This document shows positions 34,185 through 43,464 of a DNA stretch of 64,000 nucleotides, piece by piece. The translations under genes and the position numbers were made by a program. The DNA is from Bernardetiaceae bacterium (GTDB taxonomy: Bacteria; Bacteroidota; Bacteroidia; Cytophagales; Thermoflexibacteraceae). The stretch spans positions 186,001-250,000 of the forward strand of contig JANWWZ010000002.1 in NCBI GenBank assembly GCA_025057115.1, in the 5' to 3' direction. Each line of letters opens with the position of its first letter. The stretch's first letter is position 1. The notes below the pieces were generated by a model, which ran no database searches, was not told where the DNA came from, and saw nothing but the letters and a program-made list of their open reading frames with translations.

Positions 34185-35480
34185 TTACTGATTTTTTAAA
34201 GAACCAATCATAGGCAAGGAGCGCAGCCAATGGTCTTCAGGGTAAAGCAATGTTTCGTTTACTGGCTCGGCTTCTGGACGCGCAGTAGGTAAATACCCTT
34301 CAAACGAACCATTTGCAATAAAATGTAGAGTGGCAGCTAATAAATTTTCCTGTGGGTCGCCGAAGGGACGAGTGCGGTCGTCAAGGGCTCGGAAGGAAGG
34401 CTCAAACCCGCCAGCGAAGGTTTCTCCATTGGCATTAGCGCTTTGGAAACAAACTGGCACAAGGGAATACCCTTCGCGATGAGTGAAGACATATCCTCCC
34501 ACAAACTTGCCGTGAGTAGTAGTGCCAATGGTGTAAACGTCCATAAAGGGTCGCAAACCGTTGATAATCAATTCGCTTGCTGAAGCCGTGTTGCCAGTGG
34601 TAAGCACAAACACCCTTCTAAGGGCAAGCCCATGAGTTAGAGTTTTAAAGGCTATTTCCGTGTTGCGATGGGTATTTTTGCTATTGTGCTGATACTGCAA
34701 AAAGCGCCTTCCTGCCAGGTGAGGAGCAATAAGACTTGCCAAATGCACTGCCGCTTCGGGTACGCCACCGCCATTGTAGCGCAAATCCAATATTAGTTCT
34801 TCTACTCCTTCTTTGCGGAAATAATCAAATGCTTCGTCTAATTCTTGCACGGAAGTTTGCGTGAAGATGGAGAAAACAAGATAGCCTACTTTTTTACCCG
34901 CTACTTGCTTTACTTGGCGCAGGGTAACGCCGCGCATGTTAAAGTTGCGAGATTGAAGTTCTATTTGCCTGATAAGCCCAGAAGACTCTTGTACAGTGAG
35001 TATTACTGAGTTGTCAAAGCGGGGTATGTTATTGGCTCCTGGATTGATATTTACGCTATTGACGGCTAGCACGCGCATGCCTCTGGCAAGCCCTGCTTCT
35101 TCGGCAGGAGAACCAGGATGCACCAGCACAATGCGCAAATTTTGTTCGCGGTCCAAGCCCCATAGAAAGCCAAACCCTTGAGTAGAACCCGTTTGCAACT
35201 GGGCGGCTGTAGCGCCGTTATCCCGCACTATGTAGCTCCAGCGATCCAAAGGTCGGTAAATCATTGCTCGAAGGAGTTCTTCTGGTGTGTCGAAGTTATT
35301 CGGGGAAATATTGGCAGGAATTTTATCGTCCCACAAGTAAAAAAACTTCATCACTTCAAATACATAGCGCTTAATAGGCAGTGCATTGACATCGGTAATA
35401 GGTTCTTCTTTAAGTTTGCGGCAGGCTGCTAAAGGGGTCCATAGCAACAGTATCCCTGCCAGGTAGACCAAGCGTTTCAT
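34185..35480 (-). CDS. S41-family serine protease (tail-specific/CtpA-like), lipoprotein
   Basis: 431 residues with lipoprotein signal MKRLVYLAGILLLWTPLAAC. An N-terminal helical cap (FEVMKFFYLWDDKIPANIS) is followed by a PDZ domain with VHPGSPAEEAGLARGMRVLAVN, then a protease domain with DLRYNGGGVPEAAVHLAS, the predicted nucleophile Ser in NTASASELIINGL and the general-base Lys in TTTHGKFVGG. A typical Bacteroidota envelope S41 peptidase; substrate unknown. The dienelactone hydrolase gene begins upstream, so the two may share a transcript (gap 9 bases). Confidence 0.87.
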   Translation of the reverse strand: MKRLVYLAGILLLWTPLAACRKLKEEPITDVNALPIKRYVFEVMKFFYLWDDKIPANISPNNFDTPEELLRAMIYRPLDRWSYIVRDNGATAAQLQTGSTQGFGFLWGLDREQNLRIVLVHPGSPAEEAGLARGMRVLAVNSVNINPGANNIPRFDNSVILTVQESSGLIRQIELQSRNFNMRGVTLRQVKQVAGKKVGYLVFSIFTQTSVQELDEAFDYFRKEGVEELILDLRYNGGGVPEAAVHLASLIAPHLAGRRFLQYQHNSKNTHRNTEIAFKTLTHGLALRRVFVLTTGNTASASELIINGLRPFMDVYTIGTTTHGKFVGGYVFTHREGYSLVPVCFQSANANGETFAGGFEPSFRALDDRTRPFGDPQENLLAATLHFIANGSFEGYLPTARPEAEPVNETLLYPEDHWLRSLPMIGSLKNQ

Positions 35481-35489
35481 GGAAGTAGC

Positions 35490-36353
35490 TTATTTTATTC
35501 GTTCCTTTAAATAATTAATTGACAAAGCGTAAGCCTCTTCAGCGGCTTGTTTGGCGTAGTTCGGATTGCTAGGATTGGCAAAAGCATGGTCAGCATCAAA
35601 AATTTTATACGTGAGTTGCTTTCCTGCCCGTTGCATGTTTGCGGCAAATTCTTCCACCACTTGTGGCGAAATCCAGCGCTCTCGTCCAGCAAAAATGCCC
35701 AGTACATCCGTGTGTAAGGTTTTGAGCCGTTCTACGTCTTTTTCAGGCATGCCGTAGTAGATAACGCAGCCTTTTGCTTGTTTTCCTGCCAACAGGGCTG
35801 CTTGTAAAGACCACGTTCCTCCCATGCACCAACCAATGGTATAAATATTCGCCTTCGGACCTGCGTAGTTCATAGCACCTTTGACAATCGCTTCTGCCCG
35901 TTGTGGGGAAAGTCCTTGCATGAGTTGAGCCGCTTCCTGGCGCTGGGTAGCTATTTTGCCATCGTATAAGTCGAGGCACAAAATGTTAACAGGAGGCAAA
36001 TCATTGTAAAATTTTTCGGCTTCTGCCTTGATGTGGTCATTAAGTCCCCACCATTCGTGGAATACAAACAAGTAATGCGCACTTTTTTTCTTGGCAGGAA
36101 GCCACCATCCCCGCCCCGTTTGACCGTCAGGCGTTGGAAAGGTAATTTGCTTTCCCCCTGCTTTTGAGATAAAATTGATTTGATCGGGCTCCTGATGTTG
36201 ATTGACAAAACTCTGATTGCTTGCCAGGGCAACAAACTGGTCATGAGCATCCCAAACATGACAGCAGGAAGTTTCTCCTGCTTCTTCTTTAGACCACATC
36301 AAGGCAACAGCTCCTATTGCCAACAGAAAACAGGAAAGAATTACTTTCAGCAT
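35490..36353 (-). CDS. Exported dienelactone-hydrolase-family protein
   Basis: 287 residues with an N-terminal hydrophobic segment (MLKVILSCFLLAIGAVALMW) and an alpha/beta hydrolase core. The motif HEWWGLNDHIKAEAEKF matches the DLH family, the nucleophile is Cys in IGWCMGGTWSL and the His is in FDADHAFANPSN. The acid position normally written GEKDDWVP here reads GIFAGRERWISP, so Asp appears to be replaced by Glu. Family enzymes split lactone or ester bonds; the true substrate is unknown. Neighbour to S41 protease and divergent from deoC. Confidence 0.82.
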   Translation of the reverse strand: MLKVILSCFLLAIGAVALMWSKEEAGETSCCHVWDAHDQFVALASNQSFVNQHQEPDQINFISKAGGKQITFPTPDGQTGRGWWLPAKKKSAHYLFVFHEWWGLNDHIKAEAEKFYNDLPPVNILCLDLYDGKIATQRQEAAQLMQGLSPQRAEAIVKGAMNYAGPKANIYTIGWCMGGTWSLQAALLAGKQAKGCVIYYGMPEKDVERLKTLHTDVLGIFAGRERWISPQVVEEFAANMQRAGKQLTYKIFDADHAFANPSNPNYAKQAAEEAYALSINYLKERIK

Positions 36354-36435
36354 AGCTTGTGTTTATTTTTGTGCATTGAGGATTTTTTTGCCAGTTAAAA
36401 TTATTGCAAAGTTTGACATTTTAACAATCAAATGC

Positions 36436-37083
36436 ATGGAAACCTTAAATCAACACATCGAGTACACATTGCTGCGTCCTACTGCCACCTCAGAAGATTT
36501 TGAAGTCCTGGTTCAACAAGCAATCGATTACAAATTTTTAGGCGTGTGCGTACCGCCTTACTGGGTCAAGAAAGTGCGGCGCGACCTAGACCTGCACCAT
36601 GTAAAAGTCATCACCGTCGTTGGCTTTCCTTTAGGCTACAATCGCTCCGAGACTAAACTGCGAGAAACCGAAATTGCCCTCTCAGATGGAGCCCATGAAA
36701 TAGATCTTGCCATGAACCTAAGTGCCTTTAAAACAGGTGTTATCAGTTGGGTAAAAGGTGAAATTGCCCAAATAGCTAAGCTATGCCATGAAAATTATGC
36801 GCTGTTAAAAGTAATCTTAGAAACCTCTTATCTAAGCGATGAAGAAATTATCCGCGCTTGTCGCATTGCCCAAGACGCAGGAGCAGACTTTGTGAAAACT
36901 TCCACCGGCTTCAGTAACATAGGAGCTACTGAGCACGCTGTGCGCTTGATGCGCCAAACAGTAGGGGAAGCCATGGGGGTAAAGGCTTCGGGAGGCATTC
37001 GCACAAAAGGGCAAGCCCTTGCCCTGATCGCCGCTGGAGCAGACCGCATCGGTTCTTCTGCTGGACCAGCGTTAATGAGCTGA
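36436..37083 (+). CDS. deoC: Deoxyribose-phosphate aldolase
   Basis: 215-residue class I aldolase splitting 2-deoxyribose 5-phosphate into glyceraldehyde 3-phosphate and acetaldehyde, for deoxynucleoside salvage. Start ATG 36436 (METLNQHIEYTLLRPTATSED); upstream codons are not coding-like. Active-site blocks VGFPLGYNRSETKLRETE, DFVKTSTGFSNIGAT with the Schiff-base Lys and GVKASGGIRTKGQALALI. It ends a little early (GSSAGPALMS) but within family range. Single gene ahead of SusC. Confidence 0.93.
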   Translation: METLNQHIEYTLLRPTATSEDFEVLVQQAIDYKFLGVCVPPYWVKKVRRDLDLHHVKVITVVGFPLGYNRSETKLRETEIALSDGAHEIDLAMNLSAFKTGVISWVKGEIAQIAKLCHENYALLKVILETSYLSDEEIIRACRIAQDAGADFVKTSTGFSNIGATEHAVRLMRQTVGEAMGVKASGGIRTKGQALALIAAGADRIGSSAGPALMS

Positions 37084-37165
37084 AAAGCAAGATAATTTTT
37101 AGTTCACATTTGCTTCACTTTTTTGATCCAAGGAATTAGTTTTAGGCTCTCAAAACAAGCTTGCT

Positions 37166-40162
37166 ATGAAAATTAATTTTACCTCTAAGCATGTCAGCCA
37201 GCATTTGATAGGGTGTACGTTGTTTTTCACCTGCTATTCTGCGTGGGCTCAATATACTGTACAAGGTACGGTAAAAGAAGCCGCCAGCGGAAACCCCCTG
37301 CCAGGGGTAAACATCGTAGTGAAAGGAACTACTTCTGGAACTATCTCCGGCGCCGATGGTTCTTACCGAATTAGCATCAACAACAACAATCCTGCCACGT
37401 TAGTATTTTCTTACATTGGGTACCTTTCCAAATCCGTTGAAGTAAATCCCAGCAGTGGTACGGTAGATGTATCTCTTTCTGAGGATGTTACTAAGCTAGA
37501 AGAAGTAGTTATCACGGGTTTGGCTTCTTCCATTAAACGAAGCAACCTTGCCAATGCAGTTTCTACAGTTTCAGCCAAAGAGCTAATGGGTACCACTCAA
37601 ATCCAAACTATAGACAATGCTCTTTATGGCAAACTCACAGGAGCCACTATCAACGTAAACGGGGGCGCTCCTGGAGGGGGAGTATCTGTACAGCTGCGCG
37701 GCATTTCTTCCTTGATAGGAGCTTCTCAACCGCTTTATATCGTGGATGGAGTATATGTAAACAACGCTGTCAACCGCAACGGACGAGCTGCTGTCTCTGG
37801 AGCGGAAGCAGGAGCAGGAGTAGGAGCGCAAGACGATGCACCCAATCGCCTAGCAGACCTCAACCCCAATGACATTGAAACTATAGAAGTGCTCAAAGGT
37901 CCTTCAGCAGCAGCTATCTACGGAACACGTGCCAATGCAGGGGTTATTATCATCACCACGAAAAAGGGAGCCGCTGGACGGACAAAAGTTTCCTTTGCCC
38001 AAGATGTAGGCTTTGCCAGACCTCAACGCTTGCTTGGAGTAGATGACTGGAGCGAAGAGAAAATTAACTTTTTCTTCCCCGCTGCTCGCCGAGCAATTGA
38101 AATAGAGCGTTTTCGCGCCGCTGCAGGCAAAACATATAATTATGAAAAGTATTTTTACGGCAATACAGCCTTGTTGCTCAACAGCCGCCTTGCAGTTTCT
38201 GGAGGCAACGAAAAGACCAAGTTCATGGTGTCGGCCGCACTCACCGACGAGGACGGCATCATACGCCGCACTGGATTTAAACGCTATTCCATCCGCTCTA
38301 ATATAGACCACAAGCTCAATGACCGCATTTCTTTCGGCTTGGGCTCTAACTACATCCGAACTGTTACCGATCGCGGATTTACTGGAAACCAGAACAACAC
38401 AGGTGCCAGTATTGGTTACAACATCGCCTACGTGCCCAATTACTTCAATCTCTTCCCCGATGAGAAAGGCGTATATCCAGACAACCCCTATTTTTCCGAA
38501 AACCCCGTAGCAGTAGCCGACAAGGGCATTAACAATTCCAAAGTAGATCGGTTCATCCAGTCCTTTAACGTGGGGGTTGATTTAATCAAAACGGACCGCT
38601 CATTGCTGCGCTTTGTAGGTCAAGGAGGATTGGACTTTACCCAAAATGCCACACTTGTGTACTTGCCTGAAGATTTGCAATATCAACGCGCCCAAGCCAA
38701 TCCAGGAGACGTAATGTGGGGTGAAACGCGCAACTTCAATACTAATGTGCAATTTGCCCTCACTTACAATTTCAATATTGGCAAGGTGAATATGAATTCA
38801 CAAGCTGGCACAGTGCGGTTGAATTTCTATGAAAAAAGTTTGTTGATTCGCTCTCGAGGGCTAGCACCAGGACAGAAAAACCTCAGACAAGGAACAGTAC
38901 AAGAAATTTTCCAAGCTCTAGAGAGCAACATTACCGACGTAGGCATCTTTGCCCAGCAAGAAGCTAACTGGGATGACAAAATTGTAGCCACCGTAGGAAT
39001 TCGCTGGGACAAATCCACTTTGAACGGAGATGCAAATAAGTTCTATGCCTTCCCCAAAGCCTCTTTGGCAGTCAATGTAGCTAACTTTGATTTCTGGAAG
39101 TTCAAAGAGGTAGTCAATCAAGTCAAGCCGCGGGTGGCATACGGAGAAACAGCTGGGCTACCTGCTTTTGGGCAGACCTTCACTGCTCTGAATGCGGCTA
39201 ATATTGGCGGTTTTCTGGGTTCGGTAGTAACTACTGCCGCTGGTAACTCTAATCTAGAGCCAGAACGCGCCAGCGAACTAGAAATAGGCATTGACGCTGG
39301 TTTATTCAACAACCGTTTGCAGCTGGAGCTCACCTACTACGACAAGCGCACTCGCAACAACATTCAACCGCTTAACCTTGCTCCTTCTACTGGTATTAGC
39401 TCTATCCCCAGCAACTTAGCCGAACTTTCCAACAAAGGCTGGGAAGTTTCTCTAGGAGGAGTGCCGTTGCAAAAGGAAAATATTCGCTGGTTTACCCGTT
39501 TAATGTACTGGAATAATCGCTTGCTCACTCGTCGGCTGGGCATCCCGCCTTACTTCACAGGAGGTTTTGGCATTGCTCTAGGTCAGTTTTGGATTCGCGA
39601 GGGAATTTCCCCTACCACTATTGTAGGCACGCCACAAGTTTCCCCTGGCGTGTTTACCGTTTGGGGCAATCAGCAACCCAAGTTTCAAATGTCTTGGTTT
39701 AATGAAATTAACTTCTTGAAAAATTTTGATTTCTCCATGCTTTGGCACTGGAAACAAGGTGGAGATAACATCAACCTCACTGCTTTCTTGACTGATGCAG
39801 GAGGTACCACGCCAGGATGGTTCAGAGACGACAACGGCGACGGCATCCCCAATGGACGCCAACGCCCTCCTGCTCCTTACAACAATGCAGGTCGTTGGGT
39901 GCAAGATGCCAGCTATATTCGTTTGCGCGAAATAGCGCTATACTACAGCGTTCCACGCACTGCCCTTTCCCAGTGGTTTGACGACAAAGTAGGACGCATA
40001 AGAATAGGCGTATCCGCTAATAACCCGCTGACCTTCACAAAGTACGAAGGCTATGACCCAGAAACCTCCACCTTTGGACAGCGCTCCATCGGTTCAGGTA
40101 TAGATGTGACTCCTTACCCCACTTCCAAACGCTTCTTTGGACATATCCTTGTTGAATTCTAA
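37166..40162 (+). CDS. SusC/RagA-type TonB-linked outer-membrane transporter
   Basis: 998 residues. Signal peptide ending SAWAQ, an N-terminal carboxypeptidase-regulatory-like domain (TVQGTVKEAASGNPLPGVNIVVKG ... ADGSYRISI), a plug domain (TVSAKELMGTTQIQTIDNAL; GVSVQLRGISSLIGASQPLY; IETIEVLKGPSAAAIYGTRA) and a 22-strand-type beta barrel (DKIVATVGIRWDKSTLNGD; NLEPERASELEIGIDAGLF). The C-terminus ends in HILVEF with a terminal Phe, as usual. Imports bulky nutrient with the SusD partner immediately downstream. No ECF/anti-sigma pair or carbohydrate enzyme is adjacent, so substrate is open. Its TonB machinery lies elsewhere. Confidence 0.93.
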   Translation: MKINFTSKHVSQHLIGCTLFFTCYSAWAQYTVQGTVKEAASGNPLPGVNIVVKGTTSGTISGADGSYRISINNNNPATLVFSYIGYLSKSVEVNPSSGTVDVSLSEDVTKLEEVVITGLASSIKRSNLANAVSTVSAKELMGTTQIQTIDNALYGKLTGATINVNGGAPGGGVSVQLRGISSLIGASQPLYIVDGVYVNNAVNRNGRAAVSGAEAGAGVGAQDDAPNRLADLNPNDIETIEVLKGPSAAAIYGTRANAGVIIITTKKGAAGRTKVSFAQDVGFARPQRLLGVDDWSEEKINFFFPAARRAIEIERFRAAAGKTYNYEKYFYGNTALLLNSRLAVSGGNEKTKFMVSAALTDEDGIIRRTGFKRYSIRSNIDHKLNDRISFGLGSNYIRTVTDRGFTGNQNNTGASIGYNIAYVPNYFNLFPDEKGVYPDNPYFSENPVAVADKGINNSKVDRFIQSFNVGVDLIKTDRSLLRFVGQGGLDFTQNATLVYLPEDLQYQRAQANPGDVMWGETRNFNTNVQFALTYNFNIGKVNMNSQAGTVRLNFYEKSLLIRSRGLAPGQKNLRQGTVQEIFQALESNITDVGIFAQQEANWDDKIVATVGIRWDKSTLNGDANKFYAFPKASLAVNVANFDFWKFKEVVNQVKPRVAYGETAGLPAFGQTFTALNAANIGGFLGSVVTTAAGNSNLEPERASELEIGIDAGLFNNRLQLELTYYDKRTRNNIQPLNLAPSTGISSIPSNLAELSNKGWEVSLGGVPLQKENIRWFTRLMYWNNRLLTRRLGIPPYFTGGFGIALGQFWIREGISPTTIVGTPQVSPGVFTVWGNQQPKFQMSWFNEINFLKNFDFSMLWHWKQGGDNINLTAFLTDAGGTTPGWFRDDNGDGIPNGRQRPPAPYNNAGRWVQDASYIRLREIALYYSVPRTALSQWFDDKVGRIRIGVSANNPLTFTKYEGYDPETSTFGQRSIGSGIDVTPYPTSKRFFGHILVEF

Positions 40163-40183
40163 CCCTTTAAACCTTGCAAAACG

Positions 40184-41557
40184 ATGCGCAACCTATTCAT
40201 AAAAACTAGCATTTTAAGTGCCTTGCTCCTGAGCACAGGCAGTTGCAATTTCTTCACATTAGAAAATGCTATAGACCCTAACAACCCTTCTTTACAAAGC
40301 GTTGCCCAGAATGCAACGCGCAACCAGATTCAATCTCTGATCACAGGGCTGGAATTTCGCCATCGGGCGCATGTATTTACCGTAACGGCTGCTTTCGGTT
40401 GCTTTGGACGCGAAATATGGTATTTAAATGCCTCTGACCCGCGCTGGCAAACTGACTGGCTCGGTCAAGGAGGACGCACTCGGCTAGAAAGTCAATTTGC
40501 AGTAGGACCAGCCTACGACGCGCCTTACCAAACCATTAGGCAAGGACATGTGATCTTACAAGCCATCAAAAACACCAACTCGGTCAATGAGCAAGAAAAA
40601 CTTGCCATTAGTGGTTTTGTAAAAACTATTCAGGCTTATCAATTCATGATCGTGGCTAATGGGCAGTATAAAAATGGCATTCGCATGGATGTAGCCGATG
40701 AGCTCAATCCAGGACCATTTATTCCTTATGAAGAGGCACTCACTCGCATTAATGCCTTGCTCAATGAAGCCAACGAAGAACTAGGACGTGCAGGAACAGG
40801 CAATTTTCCCTTCCGCTTAACGGCAGGTTTTACTGCCAATGGCTTTGGCACCATTCCAGCTCTGCGCCGACTTAACCGCGCAATTGCTGCTCGTTTAGCC
40901 ATATACCGCCAAGACTGGCAAGGAGCTTTGAATGCCCTGCGCGAATCATTCATGGACATTGAGGGAGATCTAGACGCGGGTCCTACTTACGTGTACGGCT
41001 TGCCTCCCGACCAATTCAATCCCCTGTTTTTTGTATTGGATGCTCCTACTAACACGCTTATTGTAGTGCATCCTTCGCTAATTAGCGACGCCTTGCCAGG
41101 AGATTTGCGCGTAGAACGCAAGTTCCATCGCCGTCGTTCCCCTGTGATAGTAACTACGGATAACATTCCTCTGGCAGGAGAATGGCAAGACAAGCGCTAT
41201 GCTAGCAATACTTCGCCTATCAAATACTTGCGCAATGAAGAGCTCGTACTCATTTATGCAGAAGCCAACGCCCATTTAGGCAACACTGCCGAGTCGGTAC
41301 GGGCTATTAATCGCATTCGTTCAGCGGCAGGATTACCTGCTTACAGCGGTGCTACTACTCGCGATGCCCTCATCAATGAAATTCTCTTCCAGCGTCGTTA
41401 TTCGCTTTGGTGCGAGCCTTGGGGACATCGCTGGATAGATGCCCGCCGTTATAACCGCCTCAATCAGATCCCCGTCCAGCTGGATCAAGGTTCAGTATTT
41501 ACGCAACTGGAGCGCCCTATTGCTGAGTCCAACTGGGAGATTCTCAAAGGCAGATAA
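40184..41557 (+). CDS. SusD/RagB-like surface lipoprotein
   Basis: 457 residues, lipoprotein signal with lipobox STGSC (MRNLFIKTSILSALLLSTGSC). Mostly helical SusD fold with TPR-like segments: NPSLQSVAQNATRNQIQSLI, GFVKTIQAYQFM, LRNEELVLIYAEANAHLGN and the conserved RSAAGLPAY...RRYSLWCEPWGHRW tail. Sits 21 bases after the SusC gene and forms the pedal-bin lid on the transporter. A strong terminator follows. Confidence 0.93.
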   Translation: MRNLFIKTSILSALLLSTGSCNFFTLENAIDPNNPSLQSVAQNATRNQIQSLITGLEFRHRAHVFTVTAAFGCFGREIWYLNASDPRWQTDWLGQGGRTRLESQFAVGPAYDAPYQTIRQGHVILQAIKNTNSVNEQEKLAISGFVKTIQAYQFMIVANGQYKNGIRMDVADELNPGPFIPYEEALTRINALLNEANEELGRAGTGNFPFRLTAGFTANGFGTIPALRRLNRAIAARLAIYRQDWQGALNALRESFMDIEGDLDAGPTYVYGLPPDQFNPLFFVLDAPTNTLIVVHPSLISDALPGDLRVERKFHRRRSPVIVTTDNIPLAGEWQDKRYASNTSPIKYLRNEELVLIYAEANAHLGNTAESVRAINRIRSAAGLPAYSGATTRDALINEILFQRRYSLWCEPWGHRWIDARRYNRLNQIPVQLDQGSVFTQLERPIAESNWEILKGR

Positions 41558-41587
41558 AGTTTAACCCTGCTTCACTTGACCTGATGT

Positions 41588-41624
41588 AAATAGATTCCGT
41601 TTCAACAACGGAATCTATTTTTTT
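41588..41624 (+). terminator. Rho-independent terminator of the susCD operon
   Basis: AAATAGATTCCGTT (41588-41601) and AACGGAATCTATTT (41607-41620) form a 14-bp perfect stem with a 5-base loop, followed by TTTT. It ends the SusCD transcript 27 bases before the symporter start. Confidence 0.85.
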
Positions 41625-41650
41625 ATCTAATTTTCATGCCCTAAACTTAC

Positions 41651-43381
41651 TTGAGCGTGTCGCTGATAGATTGGGTTGTACTAATTGCTACCATCGGTTT
41701 TATTACCCTCTACGGCATTTGGAAAACGCGAGGCAGCAGCACTACTCGCCAGTATTTGCTCTCCAAGAAAATGAACTGGTGGACCATTGGGCTTTCGGTC
41801 ATGGCTACTCAGGCAAGTGCTATTACTTTTTTGAGCACGCCTGGACAGGCTTTTTCCGATGGAATGCGCTTTGTTCAGTTTTATTTCGGCTTGCCCTTGG
41901 CAATGGTGGTGCTTTGCATTACTGCCGTGCCGCTCTATCAACGCTTACAGGTGTATACTGCTTACGAATTCTTAGAAAAACGCTTTGATGTAAGAACGCG
42001 CGTTCTAAGTGCATTTTTGTTTCTCCTCCAACGAGGACTTGCCGCTGGACTGACCATTTATGCCCCTGCTTTGGTGCTTTCTACCTTGCTTCAGTGGGAT
42101 ATTTTTTATCTCAACTTCCTCATGGGCGGCATAGTGGTAATTTACACCGTCTCAGGAGGCACAGAAGCAGTGAGCTTAACCCAAAAACAGCAGATGTTTG
42201 TCATCTTTATAGGATTGATGGTTGCGCTTTACATGGTGTTCGCGCTCATGCCTCAAGAAATAACCCCTTGGCAAGCAATGCGATTGGCAGGCAAAGCAGG
42301 CAAATTGGAAAGCATCGACCTAAGTTTCGATTGGCACAACCGCTATAATATTTGGTCGGGAATTATTGGTGGATTTTTTTTGCAACTTTCTTATTTCGGC
42401 ACCGATCAATCGCAAGTGCAGCGCTACTTAGGAGGGCGTTCCACCGCAGAAAGCAGGCTAGGATTGCTCTTCAACGGCTTTATCAAAATTCCGATGCAAT
42501 TTCTGATTTTGTTCATTGGCACAATGGTGTTTATTTTTTATCAATTTTATCAACCGCCTTTGTATTTCAACCGCGTAGAAGTTGAAAAGGTATATCATTC
42601 AGAGCAAAGAGAAGAATTCAACCGCTTAGAACAATTGCACTCCCAACTATTTGCCCAAAAGCGCAAAAGTGTATTGGCTTTATCAGAAGCGCTAACAAAT
42701 GACAATGACAAACAAGTAGAGCAGTTAGCTTTGCAATGGCGGCAAGAAATTGCCCAGATACACCAAGTAAAACAACAAGCCATTGCTCTAATCAAGCAAC
42801 AAAACCAAGCCATAGGAAAAACTACTTCAGGCGATACCAACTATGTATTTTTAACTTTTGTCATTCATCATTTGCCCAAGGGAATGGTGGGCTTGCTCAT
42901 TGCTTTAGTAATTTGCGCCTCAATGTCTTCCACCTCTTCTGAACTTAGCGCGTTGGCTTCCACTACTGTCATAGACATTTACAAGCGCTTAGTACACCCT
43001 TTTGCCGGTGAGAAGCATTACTTGCGCGTGTCTCGTTGGGCAACCGCTGGGTGGGGAGTGTTTGCCATTGCTTTTGCCGAATTTGCCAGCTCCCTGAGCC
43101 AAAATTTAATTGAAGCAGTTAATATTCTAGGCTCACTTTTTTACGGAACCATTCTAGGCATCTTTTTAGTTGCCTTTTACGTAAAGAAGGTAAGCGGAAA
43201 GGCTGTCTTTCAGGCTGCTATAGTAGCGCAAATGATAGTGCTAGCATTGTGGAAGTGGAGTGCTATATCTTATCTTTGGTATAATGTCATTGGCTGCCTT
43301 GTAGTAGTGTTTCTCTCTTGGGCACTGGAGCAACTCTACAAGTACCGTGTAGATGGTACAAGTTTTGCAAAAGCAGCCTAG
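41651..43381 (+). CDS. Sodium/solute symporter (SSS family), sugar-cotransporter-like
   Basis: 576 residues, about 13-14 helices. SMATQASAITFLSTPGQAFSDGMRFVQFY, QRYLGG and the block STSSELSALASTT match the SGLT-like branch. A long hydrophilic coiled-coil-like insert (about 310-390, rich in QQ and EE) lies between helices and is unusual. The start is not ATG: TTG at 41651 or GTG at 41657; both sit directly before TM1, and an upstream ATG is closed by TAA. It follows the susCD terminator closely, so it must have its own start signal. Substrate unknown; import of the susCD product is a guess. Confidence 0.85.
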   Translation: MSVSLIDWVVLIATIGFITLYGIWKTRGSSTTRQYLLSKKMNWWTIGLSVMATQASAITFLSTPGQAFSDGMRFVQFYFGLPLAMVVLCITAVPLYQRLQVYTAYEFLEKRFDVRTRVLSAFLFLLQRGLAAGLTIYAPALVLSTLLQWDIFYLNFLMGGIVVIYTVSGGTEAVSLTQKQQMFVIFIGLMVALYMVFALMPQEITPWQAMRLAGKAGKLESIDLSFDWHNRYNIWSGIIGGFFLQLSYFGTDQSQVQRYLGGRSTAESRLGLLFNGFIKIPMQFLILFIGTMVFIFYQFYQPPLYFNRVEVEKVYHSEQREEFNRLEQLHSQLFAQKRKSVLALSEALTNDNDKQVEQLALQWRQEIAQIHQVKQQAIALIKQQNQAIGKTTSGDTNYVFLTFVIHHLPKGMVGLLIALVICASMSSTSSELSALASTTVIDIYKRLVHPFAGEKHYLRVSRWATAGWGVFAIAFAEFASSLSQNLIEAVNILGSLFYGTILGIFLVAFYVKKVSGKAVFQAAIVAQMIVLALWKWSAISYLWYNVIGCLVVVFLSWALEQLYKYRVDGTSFAKAA

Positions 43382-43464
43382 TAGTTTATACAATGCCCCT
43401 TGTGCGCAAAAGGTATTTAAATGTTTGTTAAGGTGATAGCTCAAAATTAGGCTTGTAAAGTAGT

